A stretch of 64,000 bases of DNA, taken from Paramacrobiotus metropolitanus (Eukaryota > Tardigrada > Eutardigrada > Parachela > Macrobiotidae). Positions 48,501 through 64,000 of this stretch are shown in pieces. The position numbers and the translations under genes were made by a program. Location of the stretch: the NCBI RefSeq assembly GCF_019649055.1, contig NW_026570267.1:682001-746000 (forward strand), read 5' to 3'. Under the pieces are notes generated by a model. It saw only the letters and a program-made list of their open reading frames with translations. It was not told the DNA's origin and did no database searches. Position 1 is the first letter of the stretch; each line of letters starts with the position of its first letter.

Positions 48501-51500
48501 TATCAACAGGTTTTTGTGGATCCCAGCTAGAGCGCAGATAATTTGTCTTGGTTTCCTGGGAAATTTTAGCACAATCCAAAATCCAATCATCTATAGGACG
48601 TTCCTTATTGCCCTGAGCGACTGCTGCTTTGATGCTCTTTCCTCCGTTAACATTCCACGTTCCCACCCAAAATGTCAACGGTATTGTATGCGTGTATTCA
48701 GCGGCACGATTAAACAAGGAATTCAGTAAGAACGCAGGCACTACAGGGAAATGCAACTATTAGAAATGATACTGAGGTTCGCTCCAAAAACAATAATAGC
48801 CGCATAAAACAAAATCTTATTCTGAACTGCTTGAAATTTGTCACTTCTATGCAAATTAAATACAGAAAAGTGAGTAAAATAATCACGAAAAAATCCGTAA
48901 CTTCGGTTGATATCTACTGCTACTATTTAGTATTTACCTTGACGTAGATTAAACGGTAGGACCGTTCGAGCGCGATCGGAGAAATCAGAATTCAACAGCG
49001 CTCCCGCCAATAAGATATCCATGGCTTCCTTTTTGCTCGTGTCGAATAGATTGTTCTGCACTGTACGACTAACCGAACGCGCTCCATCTTTTATCTAGAA
49101 CATACCTAAATATATTGTCTCGGTTACAAAATGTTGGTATCTCCAGCCTCCTCACCTTCGACTTGCCCTCCAAGGCACTGGTACCCGCATAAATTCGGCT
49201 AACATGATCGCCGTTCTGCTGCCATAACTGGGCAAATAGCTGCTCAAATCGTGACACAACCTGCGGCTTATCGGAAATACCCAAGGCCTGCATCTGCTCC
49301 TGTAGCACCTACAAAGAAGCATCATCCGGTCAATCATTTTTTACAAACGGGTAACCGAGGTCGGCGAGGTGTGCACGGATGAGAGTAATACTCACCAGTA
49401 ATCCCAAAAACGTCTGCACAGCATTTGTGCGGTCCAGACAATCTAGGCAATTTGTCCGAGCCGCACCATTCTGTTGTCTAAAAGTTCGTCAAGCCACTGA
49501 GATTCCATGCTGATTTCACTTGCCCAAATTAGATTTTCACTCGCGTTATTTATTCAAATGATTCAGTAAGTAATTTCCATACAGTATACGATTTTCATTT
49601 ATGCCACACGCTTCATTCACGGAAATTTCAAACATGTGGAAAACCGCCTTACCTTTTGATGCCGTCCTGACTGGCATGAAAGAATCCAAATTCCAACAAT
49701 TTGTCCATCACTTGATCCTTCAGCTCTTTGATTAAAGCGTCTGGTCGGCCACCTCGAACATTCGCGTGATAATCGTAATGAATGTATAACATTCCAGAAC
49801 GATATGCCGACCCTTCGAAGTTTTCCTGGTAGCACGGAAGCAAAAAATTAAATAATGCCGAATGTTACACGGATCAAATTAGGTCAATATTATCATGCAT
49901 AAATCAGCACGCGCTTAGGAGTTCATGATAATGCAGTTCTAAATTTAATTATGCGACCAACCCGAAATTTTTCTGTGAGGCCCTTCTCTCCCTCTTTACT
50001 CCCAAGAAGATTCAGCAGAATCTGATCCCCGTACTCTCGCTTCAGCATAATCAAATGGCGATCGAATGCTGCACTCATCGTCTCATAGCTCCTTGAATAA
50101 GAAATCTTATGGGCTCCAACCTAATATGCGAGGACGTGTGATTACGGGTCCTGTTCCTAATATTCCAATATAAATAACTGACTACAACAAACATACCTGC
50201 ACGCCGGTCTGTTCCCAGAAAAGAGGCACTGAACCTCGAATCTGCACATAAGACGTTATCTGATCGCCGATGCAAACAATCTACAAGTAATCAACACCCC
50301 GTCAAACAAAGTTGACACATGGATGCGAAACCTTAAAGTGAAGACGCAACCAGACTACGGCAAACCACCTGTTCGGTTTCGACGAAATTAGCCACATTTC
50401 CGTCGTCGTTGGCGCCGCGCACTTGAAATCGTGTTCCCGCACGGTAGGAATTGAACCGGGAGATCATGCCCACTCTGGCCTGATACTGGGCAACATACAG
50501 TGTCTTGATTTCCACACCGCCGCAGATAATTTTGACCAGCCATTTGTCACAGGAAATCCCGAAGCTCTGCACGTACAAATGCAGCCCCCGGTTCCTACAC
50601 ACCGCCATAAAAGAAAACAAAACAAACGTCATTTCCTGTACACTCCAAACCACACAGCAGTCAGCTCAAGTGTGGTTATATGCATATGCTTAATCGACGC
50701 TCGATGGTGTATGACGCACCAGAAAAATCGATTATCCGTGGGTGCACCCAGTGTGGCCCGTTGGCAGCATACAGTGAGATCGAGGGGAGCAGCGTTGGGC
50801 GTCAGGGAGACAGCGAAGTAAAAGATGCCCGAACTGAGCAGCTTAACAAACTCCACTAAACGCTCTTCATCGCCGGGATCGTTGCGCAAAGATATCACCG
50901 TCACTCCGGCGATACGCAGGATTTCGCTATCGGCACTTGAATTTAATGAGAGCTTCCCAATGGAAACGCAGCTGCTAACCACCACGAGGTACAGGATTCT
51001 GTGATGCCCTAAAAAGCAAGAAAAAATATTTTTCTTTGCGAAAAAATAATTAATTTTCTCAAATAAATTTTAAAATACAAAAACCAAAATTCAGTGCTTT
51101 GCTGCCTGTGCACAGGTATACTATGCGCAGTCGTGAAATGTCTGGAAACAGAAACTGCTTTTCAACAACAACATCGGTGCAGAACGTTCATACAAAATTC
51201 CAAATAAATTTCCCTAAAAATCGCATTTAGGTATCCAGAATCAGTTTCAGGCTGTTTCAAACAGGTTGCTGTCCAACACTGACAATTCCAAAAACTCTGC
51301 GCACTCACCTGCGTTGTATGTCAGCACTCCCAATAAAGCATAAGCATCACATATTTTGGCGTATAATGGTTTCAGGTGCTCAAAATCTTCGTAACCTATC
51401 GAATAAACAGTGGAAAGCTAAAACGATATCCACACGACAAGCGCACCACATTCTACGATATCGAAATCTACTTCTGTGTGAAGATTCCAATCACAACTTA

Positions 51501-51634
51501 CTGAGCGTAGTTGCGACTCCGGATTCAAAGTACAGAGCTTCGGATTTGATGTCGCGATTTTCTACCACAACGGTAAATGGTCGCTGCTGGTCGGCTGGTT
51601 TATGGTAAATTTTAAAATGCTTCCCGAGAACCAT
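45522..51634 (-). CDS. Synaptojanin, dual inositol polyphosphate phosphatase of endocytosis
   Basis: Eighteen coding exons on the minus strand: 51634-51502, 51395-51309, 51008-50720, 50594-50369, 50280-50197, 50120-49962, 49825-49653, 49477-49396, 49308-49156, 49094-48938, 48740-48440, 48269-48129, 47986-47794, 47515-47212, 47139-46866, 46791-46526, 46324-45879 (or 45867) and 45695-45522; 1213 residues. Phases agree throughout. The SAC phosphatase domain covers about residues 1-510, with the CX5R active site NCLDCLDRT (about 393-401). The 5-phosphatase domain (about 540-840) shows [47 protein letters not shown] and SDHRPV. An RRM-like domain follows ([28 protein letters not shown]). The proline-rich tail has two DPW motifs (VDPWAAD and IDPWAAAD), known AP-2 ligands, and a PPPPPP run for SH3 partners such as endophilin. 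The protein acts on PI(4,5)P2 to uncoat clathrin vesicles. Confidence 0.95.
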
Positions 51635-52404
51635 GTTTCATAGGTAGGTGGTATCCTGAACTGGATCGAGCAGTCCACATCCACTAATTCTTCTACACAG
51701 TACGTTTAGCCGCTGCGCTGCTGTATTCAGAATTAAACATAAATCACGATAACGAAGTATCCGGCGGTTTTGATAAATGCACCGAAATTAACAGTCAAAC
51801 AAACACAATTCTAGTTGATCTGATCTACCGTACATGCGCCAAAATTGAAATAAATAAAAATTGTTGTGTGTTGTCGATTGATGCATCGAGGCACACTGAC
51901 AGCGCAATACAAGTGGGTGGACTCAAACCGTTAAAAAAACCGAAAAACCGATTTCCTTGATGTAAACCGCCCATGCTGAAAAACGTCGGCGAGTACTGTT
52001 ACAAAGTTCATTTTAATTTTTTAACTGAAATAATACTTGAATCCGTTTACAAGTTTACAACCATTTTGATTCTTAAAATTGGCTACAGAAAGGCCATTTT
52101 GAAATTGGCCATTTTGAAATCCCTGAAATTATAAAAAGCGCCTTCAAACCGCTCACGGAACGTTTAATCAGCTAGAGAAGCCGACCGCAATCGCAAACGT
52201 TTACCAACTGGCTAATAAGCCCAAAGTCCAGACTTGACTGCTCACGCACGTACAGTGCTTCGTGCTTGTTACAGTATTTATTGTCACATTTTAGATTAAT
52301 GAAATCATTTTTACGCAAACTGCATTCCGAATTTCCGACGGTCCAGTAACTTGATTTGTACTTTGTGGTCTGTTACGTTTGACGCTTTGGAAGTCTCCAG
52401 GATC
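51635..52404. promoter_or_regulatory. Bidirectional promoter region between synaptojanin and RPB4
   Basis: The two genes point away from each other with 770 bases between start codons. The stretch is AT-rich and shows no clear TATA-initiator pair; a short direct repeat, ggccattttgaaat, occurs at 52092-52118. It must carry both promoters and 5' UTRs. Confidence 0.5.
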
Positions 52405-53243
52405 ATGGCTAAACCCGATCAGGAAGATCAGATTGAAGATGCTTCGGAGTTGCGATTTCCAAAAGAATTCGAGACCGCAAAAACGCTGCTAAATTCTGAA
52501 GTTTACATGCTATTAGAAGCCCGCAAAGCGCAGAACGAAGCTGCCGACGATGTAAGTAATATTTATGTATTGCGAAGTTTCAAACGCGTTGTTTGTCTCC
52601 CTCGGATTGCAATTCGTTTATTTTTGTAGGAAGCCGAACTTCCTCCGATATTCCTGAAAACCCATGTCTACACGCACAGATTCAGTGTCTTCAAGAACCG
52701 CGATACAATAGTCGCGGTCCGCCACATGTTGTCCACCAAAGATCTCCATCAGTACGAGTTGGCCAGCCTCGCCAATATCTTACCTGAGAGCGCCGATGAA
52801 GCTAAAGCCCTTATCCCCAGTTTGGATCGCTTCAACAACGACGAACTGCAGGTAGATTTCACTTTTTTAACTTTTTAAATATTTTTGAACGAAATCATTT
52901 ATTCTAGCCTTTTGACTTTTTGCATAAAACTTTTTTGCATTTTGAGCCATTTTGATTTTAATGGTGTAAAATAAATGTTGATGGATGTCTTACATTCGTA
53001 CTCTGGCGCTGAAATGCTACAAAACATAAAGTAACAGAGAGCTTATTTACTGCAGTACATACCGTAATTTGATCACACAATTGATTGATTTGCGAAGTAT
53101 TCGTTACCATTACTTGTGTAAAATTAACGTAAGTCACTGGCAGTGCATCTGAGTTGCTAATAAGACCTGACGTTATGTGTTGTTATCCATTTATTTAGGA
53201 ATTACTCGATGACATGAAAACGAAAAAGAGTTTCCAAGCGTGA
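52405..53243 (+). CDS. RNA polymerase II subunit RPB4 (POLR2D)
   Basis: Three exons, phase 0: 52405-52551, 52630-52851 and 53199-53243, giving 137 residues (human about 142). Family features: [20 protein letters not shown] near the N-terminus, the HRNase-type helical core with [20 protein letters not shown] and [11 protein letters not shown], and the signature end [17 protein letters not shown]4 pairs with RPB7 as the stalk of RNA polymerase II, acting in initiation and mRNA export/decay. I start at the ATG at 52405 (MAKPDQEDQ); the open frame extends upstream but lacks conservation. It is head-to-head with synaptojanin. Confidence 0.95.
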
Positions 53244-54028
53244 TACACGTCTTTCCTTTTCCGATGATCTGGGGAAGACTTCGTAGATGTGAACGAGAAG
53301 CGGCATCCTTGATGGGCACGCGAACTGCTGTAATAATTTTGCCAGCTGCGGTTCATCTACGTACTTTTGATCTACTTCGTTATGGAAAGTCGAAAGCTGT
53401 TACTGTGTTACAAGCCTGTTTCCTGTGTTTTTATTTGTCATTATCCTGTTTGAAGCAGGCATGCACTAACACGTGTGAAGTGTGACTAATACAGCTCCAC
53501 GTTTTTGCTTGCCCTTTTTGGGTTTAACTGTTTTGTTGGACGGAAATTGGCTTGATGAAAATTGCTTCCAAGCCGGAATATTTTTTTATTGGTATGGCAC
53601 TGGCGAAACTCTGGCGAAAGATCATGGACTCTGTATCTGTACGTGTATTGCATCTTAAATTCGGCTAACAAGTTGACTGATTTTCGGATTAACGGAATGA
53701 AATGAAATGCCGGTTGTTGGTCAGTTTGATGAACTGACTTTGCCATAGCCACTGACTTTGCACAACCATAACCGTATTGCGTACAGCATCCGGCACAGCC
53801 ATAAGATCGCACAATTTAATTTGGTCAATTTGAACATGCTGATAATATAATATGATGAGTATGACGTTCATGTTGAACCGATCTGGGTAAAAAATATAGC
53901 ATCTGTACTGGTAGTTTTTAGTCACCCGTAACATCATTACTTTGATTTCCAATCCCAGCTTAATTATCACACTTTCCGGATCCTGCAAGTTCGCCCATAT
54001 CTTCGATAGTTTTTGGAAGCTTTGTAAA
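53244..54028. other. Short spacer between RPB4 and PLD6
   Basis: AT-rich; includes the RPB4 3' UTR and the PLD6 promoter. A long open frame on the minus strand across 53689-54171 has no coding signature and was not called. Confidence 0.45.
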
Positions 54029-55831
54029 ATGTTTATTTGGATCTGGTCTTGTTTTTGCATAATTTCCTGCATTTTCGGATTTCGATTTGGACAACAAGCT
54101 TTTGCAAGATTGGCTGAAAAATCACACAAGAAGTCTTCGAGTAAGTAGGATAATTCTTTGAAAGTTTGCATTGGTCAATGTTAATAATCTAATAACAGGA
54201 TTAAGGAAGGCTACTTCTGCTTATATTAACAGTAACGAGTAAGTACTGTAACTTCGTTGACAACTTCAATTAAATGCAGTTCAAATTAAAAATTAAGTAT
54301 CTGATTGTCACCCTGTACGCCTGTACAGTCTGTAGTGCACTGCGATAAGCGAGTGCGTTTCGACCTTGTTATGTAATTTACTATCTCGATTGCAGATGAT
54401 GTTGCTCGCTCACCTTTTGTTCAAGAAGTTCTTTTTTGGGAACCATATGATTCAAGTGGGAAAACTGCATGGCAGGAAATCCGAAACTGTTTGCGATCGG
54501 CCACCAGGAGCATCAAAATCGCTACTTTCATTCTGCGTGGTCATTGCATCTCTGACGAACTGCAGTTAGCTGCCGCCCGCGGTGTAAAGGTGGAAATCAT
54601 TATCGACGGCAAGCAGCTGGACCATCGTGGCTGCCATCCTGAAAATCTGGCTAAGGATTCTTTCATCAGGACAGATGGACGAAATGTCATTCAGTGCCGA
54701 ATTTATCGAAAAACGCGCCATCAGGATCAGAGAAAATTCTCAGGTAAATTGCTCGAATAATTTTTTTTGAAAATTTTCTACAAACTGCTCATATCCGGCA
54801 AATTATTTAAGTAAATTAAAGTGTTGGTATTATTAGTAGTAATTAAGTACAGCATTAGATAGCAGTATACCTCCTAATCCATAACGTAGCCTTAATCGTC
54901 TTAACTTAATATATCCACTCGGGTTCTACCTTATTAATTGTTAGTAAGTGTGTGATTGTGATGCAGAATACTGCTAGGTTTGTGCAAAATTATTATTTAA
55001 GGAGTACAATTTAAATTTTGTTGATAAGTTTGGCTACTCTTCAGTCTTCATCAGAAGAAATTAGGTCAATAAAACTTTACTGAGACGAATACGATTCTGG
55101 TTATGAGCAAAGATTGCGGAGAAATCCTACGAGTAGAAAATGGATGTGTATGTAAATTGTCGCACAGGAAACACTATCATTAACGTTATAATTTGGATTG
55201 GACAAACAACAATTTTAACTGACGAACGCGGATAATAAGACCGGTCATGTCGGCGGAAATGTCCCGGAGAATTTTCCCAATGATTAAATATGGGGAGAAT
55301 CTGCGCTCGCCATGTATACAGCACTGTGTCGTCATGCAACACCTGTACGATTACCAAATTGAATTATCCAGGCTAGCACAATTGCTTCCAATTAAGTATT
55401 TGAGCGACGACACGGTATTGATATAATAATAATAATTACTACCTTGAGGAATGAGGAGTGATAACGCTTAAATGATTTCTTCGTCAAACGTAGCTAAACG
55501 GTAACTTATTACCGGTTTGTTGCCGGAACGTGTAGAGGGGAATTACAATTACCGTAGTCATTATTCAATTTCTTGCACCAGTTTATCGATGATTCTAGAT
55601 TGGGGCCTGCAGTCTGGATCACACAGGACGCCACGGAATAACGTTAGTGGCATTTTCCACAAGAAATATGTCATTATTGACGAAAGTTTTGTTATTTTTG
55701 GATCGAGCAACTTAACGGATGACTCCTTGCGTTCGCACTATGAGAATTTCATCATCACCGGTGATATGCGGTACACTGAGCCTTTGTTGAAAGACTTTAA
55801 TAGAGAATGGCTGGAATTGGCACCGGTTTAG
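54029..55831 (+). CDS. PLD6/zucchini-like mitochondrial phospholipase D family protein
   Basis: Three exons: 54029-54140, 54396-54743 and 55599-55831, giving 230 residues (family about 250). The N-terminus has one hydrophobic segment (MFIWIWSCFCIISCIFGF), as in PLD6, which anchors in the outer mitochondrial membrane. A single HKD motif, FHKKYVIID followed by FGSSNLTDDS, is present, so the enzyme should act as a dimer. Upstream are ATRSIKIATFIL and AAARGVKVEIIIDGKQLD, standard for the family. The zinc-finger cysteines found in mouse and fly orthologs between the anchor and the catalytic domain are not evident. Family roles are cardiolipin hydrolysis and piRNA 3'-end formation; which applies here is not decidable. 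A poly(A) signal AATAAA lies at 55867-55872. Confidence 0.88.
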
Positions 55832-55866
55832 AATTGCTGGCGAACCCCTTATCTTGGTTTTTTGTT

Positions 55867-55872
55867 AATAAA
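55867..55872 (+). terminator. Poly(A) signal of the PLD6-like gene
   Basis: AATAAA, 36 bases after the stop codon. Confidence 0.7.
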
Positions 55873-60193
<4,321 letters not shown>

Positions 60194-60333
60194 GCGGCTG
60201 TTATACTGATCAGTAAATTGATGGTTACTGCACTGATGACAACACATTTGTGGCAATCTATTTATTTTGCCGGGCAATTGCTGCTTATCCAACTGTGACC
60301 ACATGCTTCCTGCTATACATTGGCAAATTGAGT

Positions 60334-60339
60334 AATAAA
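60334..60339 (+). terminator. Poly(A) signal of FoxG
   Basis: AATAAA about 140 bases after the FoxG stop codon, in an AT-rich 3' UTR. Confidence 0.55.
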
Positions 60340-63300
60340 ATTAATGGTAATAAACAAAACGCCAGCCCAACGAAATTGACTATAAGCATTTGTTGATCAG
60401 AGAATGAAAACATTCGTTAGCTTCTGTATCACATATAATTACTAACCATAAGGAGAAGATACTGAAAACAGTTACACATGTGCTACTGCATTTTGCGGAC
60501 TTCCATAATTCTGTCAAAGATACCGGGTAATATGACATCACAAAATAATTCTCCCACTGTAGAAAAGCTTTGGAATTGCTCAAATCCCATGGAAAGTTGC
60601 TCTAGTATGCGCTGAAAGATATAAGTCCTAATGATAAACCAGTTTATTCAGAACCGTTACTCGACTTACTCTAACTACCAACTTCGACGTATATTGTAAG
60701 CTAAAATGAGGCAAGCTTTTGACAGTATATTTTTCAATTTTGTATCTGGATAGTTTTTCCTGGCATTCAAAATCTGAGCATTGCGCCATATGCATCATGC
60801 CACAATACATAAACGCTAGAGTACCCAGATTACGATGTCGCGCTACTGACGCCGTAAGTTGCGCTGTCACACTTATTAGGAAGCTTGCTATTAATTTTCT
60901 AATGCGGTTTTTTATGAGGTAACTAAAAAAATCCAATTTCGAATCATTTGGCTTTTTTTGCAGTATTATTTTTAGATGCTTTCATAGATTTGAGGCCAAG
61001 TTTTAGTTTCGGGTTTTGTGGTCTCGAAATACAACAAGGCAAAAGACCTTTCATTCTGCGTTAACATTTAACGTATCTTGTGTGACCTTAGGCTATATCA
61101 CAGCTACATATTTCTGCTGGGTGTATAGTATGTATGCATGTACCATGAAAAGATGTAGTTCTGGATTATCACATTGTATGCACGTGCTGAGCATAAAAGA
61201 AGTTTGACAAAACGTCGTGCTCAAGTTGAAAAGAAGCATGTGGCTCTTAAGTAAACGCTGTTTACTAACATAGTATGGCGCTAATTCCCATAAATCCGTT
61301 TTTGCCAGTGCTTTTTAAAATTACATTCCCGGGTTGCCCGATTGTCGGTGCCATCCGGACACAGGCGTTCAATGGGGACGGGATGCTGATTTTGCCAACG
61401 CGCCCTCGCTTCCATTGGCCCCATGCTGTTGTGTGCAGATGTTTGGCCACAGCACGACGGCAAGGTCAACCAAACCGTTCACGCCGCTATGTATACACGG
61501 CTGTGCCATTGTGTGTTTTTTTCCGGCGTCCACGTATAGATTTCGGCTCCCAATCCCAGCCAGCGGGCAGCGGATAATCATAGCATTTTGCAATATGGAA
61601 ATCCGATTTATACTGTTTGGTAGCAAATGTGCGCTGTGGTCAGCGCGCATCTGCTGATAAGCGTCCTATTACGACCAATTGTACTGGCACAGTGGTGAAC
61701 AGGGGCCGGCAAACAGGCGGGTGCCGCCCGCTGTGCGCAATGAACAGGTATTGAAGCATGTCATTATTAGTCGGGGTGTGCAAAACTGTCCAAAAGGGAT
61801 GCGATGAGAAGTGTTAAAGTTTGTATATGGCAAACATAAACTGAGAGAATAATTATCTTGTCTAGTTGACTGGGCCGGCTACTCACCGCGTCCCAACCTG
61901 CCGGATTGTCAACTATTTTCCCCCCATTCTAATCAGCGAATTCAAACGGCACCCATTATATTCCTTTCATCATCGTGTATAAATGTATGCGAACACATAT
62001 AGTGGATACTGTTGTCGCATTATGCTTGTGCGTAATTCAATTTTCAATGCAGCGGCGTCTCTCTCTTCGTTCAGCTGACACACTCACTGCCGTGCACTAG
62101 CGGTGTTGTCATAAAGGTTATGCGCAAGAATGCAACCATCCTGTTCATTCAAACATTTCCTATGCCGTACCTTTGAGTCGATCAGCAGGTTGTCACTAAC
62201 GAAACGTCTGAGACTGCTTTTCATTTAGCACTACCACCTTTCAATAACAGTTTTGCATTTTTCCTGCAAGGGGAATCCGCTGTAGCCGAACGATGTATCT
62301 TGCGTGTAGGGTACATTGTTACCCGGTTCTACGGCAAGCAATTTTTTGACGTGCTTTAGACATCGTCGGAGCACAACACGCCGTCGTTAGAGCAGCATTT
62401 TTCAGTATACTTATGGAGCCCGTTTTCATACACATTTCTGAAGTACATGTTCTATGGAATTATATTATGGCCTTTTGAAACTCAAAAAAACACCCATCCA
62501 AAGGACATCTTTTGGATGAAGAAAACATGAGCGCTTTTCTCGGATAGAACCGGGTTACAGTATACAGAACTTCCTAACTAATAATCGCTTATAGTGTACA
62601 TTTATTGCTCAGTTGTACGGCAGATGATAGGTGTTAATTTTTTACGCAAACTAGCAATTTTTCAGCGCGCTTGAAAAATTCAAGTCAGCTTTATCAGATT
62701 ATAATACGTTATTAATTAATTACTGCACTTCCGCCTGTTTGGCGAACATATTAATACTTTATAATACATTTAAATGATATTTTGCCATGGTATGTTGTCG
62801 GCTTTACGTTAACACAAATAGTACGGAAATTTTGCCAGTATAGCGTAATTATATAATCAATGACCGACAAAATTCGTTATTATAATTTATCCGGTTACTA
62901 GACTTTTATTCATTTTTGCTCATGTAAATCTTTATCTGCGAGTCTACGACATAAACTTAAAATTTAAGCCATAACACTACCGAAAACACTTCTTCATATA
63001 GCTAACATGCATGTCAGTTTGGTTCAGTTTATATATCGGCAGTTCCTAAATTCTTTGTGGTATAAGTAAAATGTTGCAATATGAAACCGCAGAAAACATG
63101 CATGGTTAAAATCTAGGAACCAAGTTGTCATTGATACCGAACTTATTTTTTGCAAACATACACAGCTTCTCATTTTACATCAACTGCATGTCAAAAGTGG
63201 AGATGGTATAATGACAGAAAATGATCTGATCTAGCGGATGAGGTCGTGTACGTCGCCGACCCGATATCCACAAGGCTACTTTTAAACTTAGCCTGCTTTG

Positions 63301-64000
63301 CCAATCTGCCGACTTCAACACCAAACTCATCAGACAGGCTGCGACACTTTCCCAAAAGTTATTAAATATATGCGCCCACTTATCCACTTAATCCTAAGTC
63401 AATTTATAAACTCACAAATCCGGCATGAGTGTTTAGTGTCAAGACATGCAGGCATGATGGCCTGCAGAACATATTTCGACAAGCAACAGAAACTCATTGC
63501 TGACACTTAACAGAGTTAATGTGTAAATATTTAATTGCATAACAAATCTTCATAATATACTACAGGGTATGCCGTTGAAGTATGTCGCTTCCGTTTTGCT
63601 ACTTATTTCTTCGCGCACGCGCAGCAGAACGATATTAATTTGGTGTACTTGATATTGTAGTTTCGATAGTTTTGGCTGTTATCGATATGTATAATTTCTG
63701 CGTCAGTGAGAGCTCTCGCATGCAAAATCAATACACTGCGGTCATGTGCAGGCACAAATCCGCAAAATGGAATTAGTAAATAATAAAAGCTCTTACACGG
63801 GCATTTCTTTTCACTGATAGTAATCGAAGGTTTTGTGTAATAATATGATCTGTCTATAAAATTAATTCAACAATTTGTTTTGCGATTTTTTTTAGCAAAT
63901 TTATGCAGCAAATCTCCATGCATATTTATGGTGCTGTTGAGGGCATAGATTGCTGTTAATGTTGTAGGCTTGCAACACTTACAGAGTACATGGGTATTAT
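60340..64000. other. Terminal stretch without a defensible gene
   Basis: Mostly AT-rich. A GC-richer island at about 61270-61740 carries several overlapping open frames, the longest 100 codons on the plus strand starting with ATG at 61275; none resembles a known family. Nothing recognisable from 61750 to the end. Confidence 0.45.

Noticed and set aside
53689-54171. 160-codon minus-strand ORF overlapping PLD6 exon 1
   Set aside because: Overlaps a better supported exon; composition looks random and the frame has no family match.

Overview
The window is eukaryotic nuclear DNA from an invertebrate animal. The genes are broken by many short GT-AG introns (about 55 bp to 0.9 kb) and encode animal-specific families: a cadherin, BCL9/Legless, gephyrin, synaptojanin, a FoxG-type forkhead factor and a zucchini-like PLD6. 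TATA boxes and TCAGT-type initiators are of the arthropod style. An ecdysozoan such as an arthropod or tardigrade is my best guess, but the species cannot be fixed from the sequence.

Layout. 81-4626 (+) is the 3' part of a cadherin gene whose 5' part lies outside the window. 7078-9657 (+) is a BCL9/Legless-like Wnt co-activator with a one-base frame disruption in its second exon. 10170-22859 is an island of nested mobile DNA bounded by ~78-bp terminal inverted repeats with inverted subterminal arrays. Inside it are a 3.1-kb pair of near-identical inverted repeats, a hAT-type MITE with a perfect 8-bp target duplication, a decayed Helitron with a recognisable 3' hairpin plus CTAG end, and a retroelement-type nuclease-like ORF. 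23078-25371 (-) is gephyrin. 25.4-30.3 kb is gene-poor. 30349-32342 (-) is a gene I do not recognise. 33958-34509 is a TA-flanked inverted-repeat element. 35262-37518 and 38831-41048 (+) are tandem secreted trypsin-type proteases with two thrombospondin-1-like modules each. 42820-44659 (+) is HTATIP2/TIP30. 45522-51634 (-) is synaptojanin with 18 coding exons. 52405-53243 (+) is RNA polymerase II subunit RPB4, head-to-head with synaptojanin. 54029-55831 (+) is a mitochondrial PLD6/zucchini-like enzyme. 58421-60193 (+) is FoxG. The last 3.8 kb holds no gene I can defend.

These neighbours do not form one pathway: adhesion, Wnt transcription, molybdenum cofactor synthesis, endocytosis, transcription, piRNA/mitochondrial lipid and forebrain-type patterning genes sit side by side, as is usual in animal genomes. 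The points most worth following are the 12.7-kb inverted-repeat-bounded composite, the duplicated TSP1-like/protease genes, the broken frame of BCL9, the missing catalytic tyrosine in HTATIP2, the tandem splice donors in synaptojanin, and two orphan core promoters followed by tiny ORFs. All exon models were built by eye from splice signals and reading-frame continuity; none is confirmed by transcripts.
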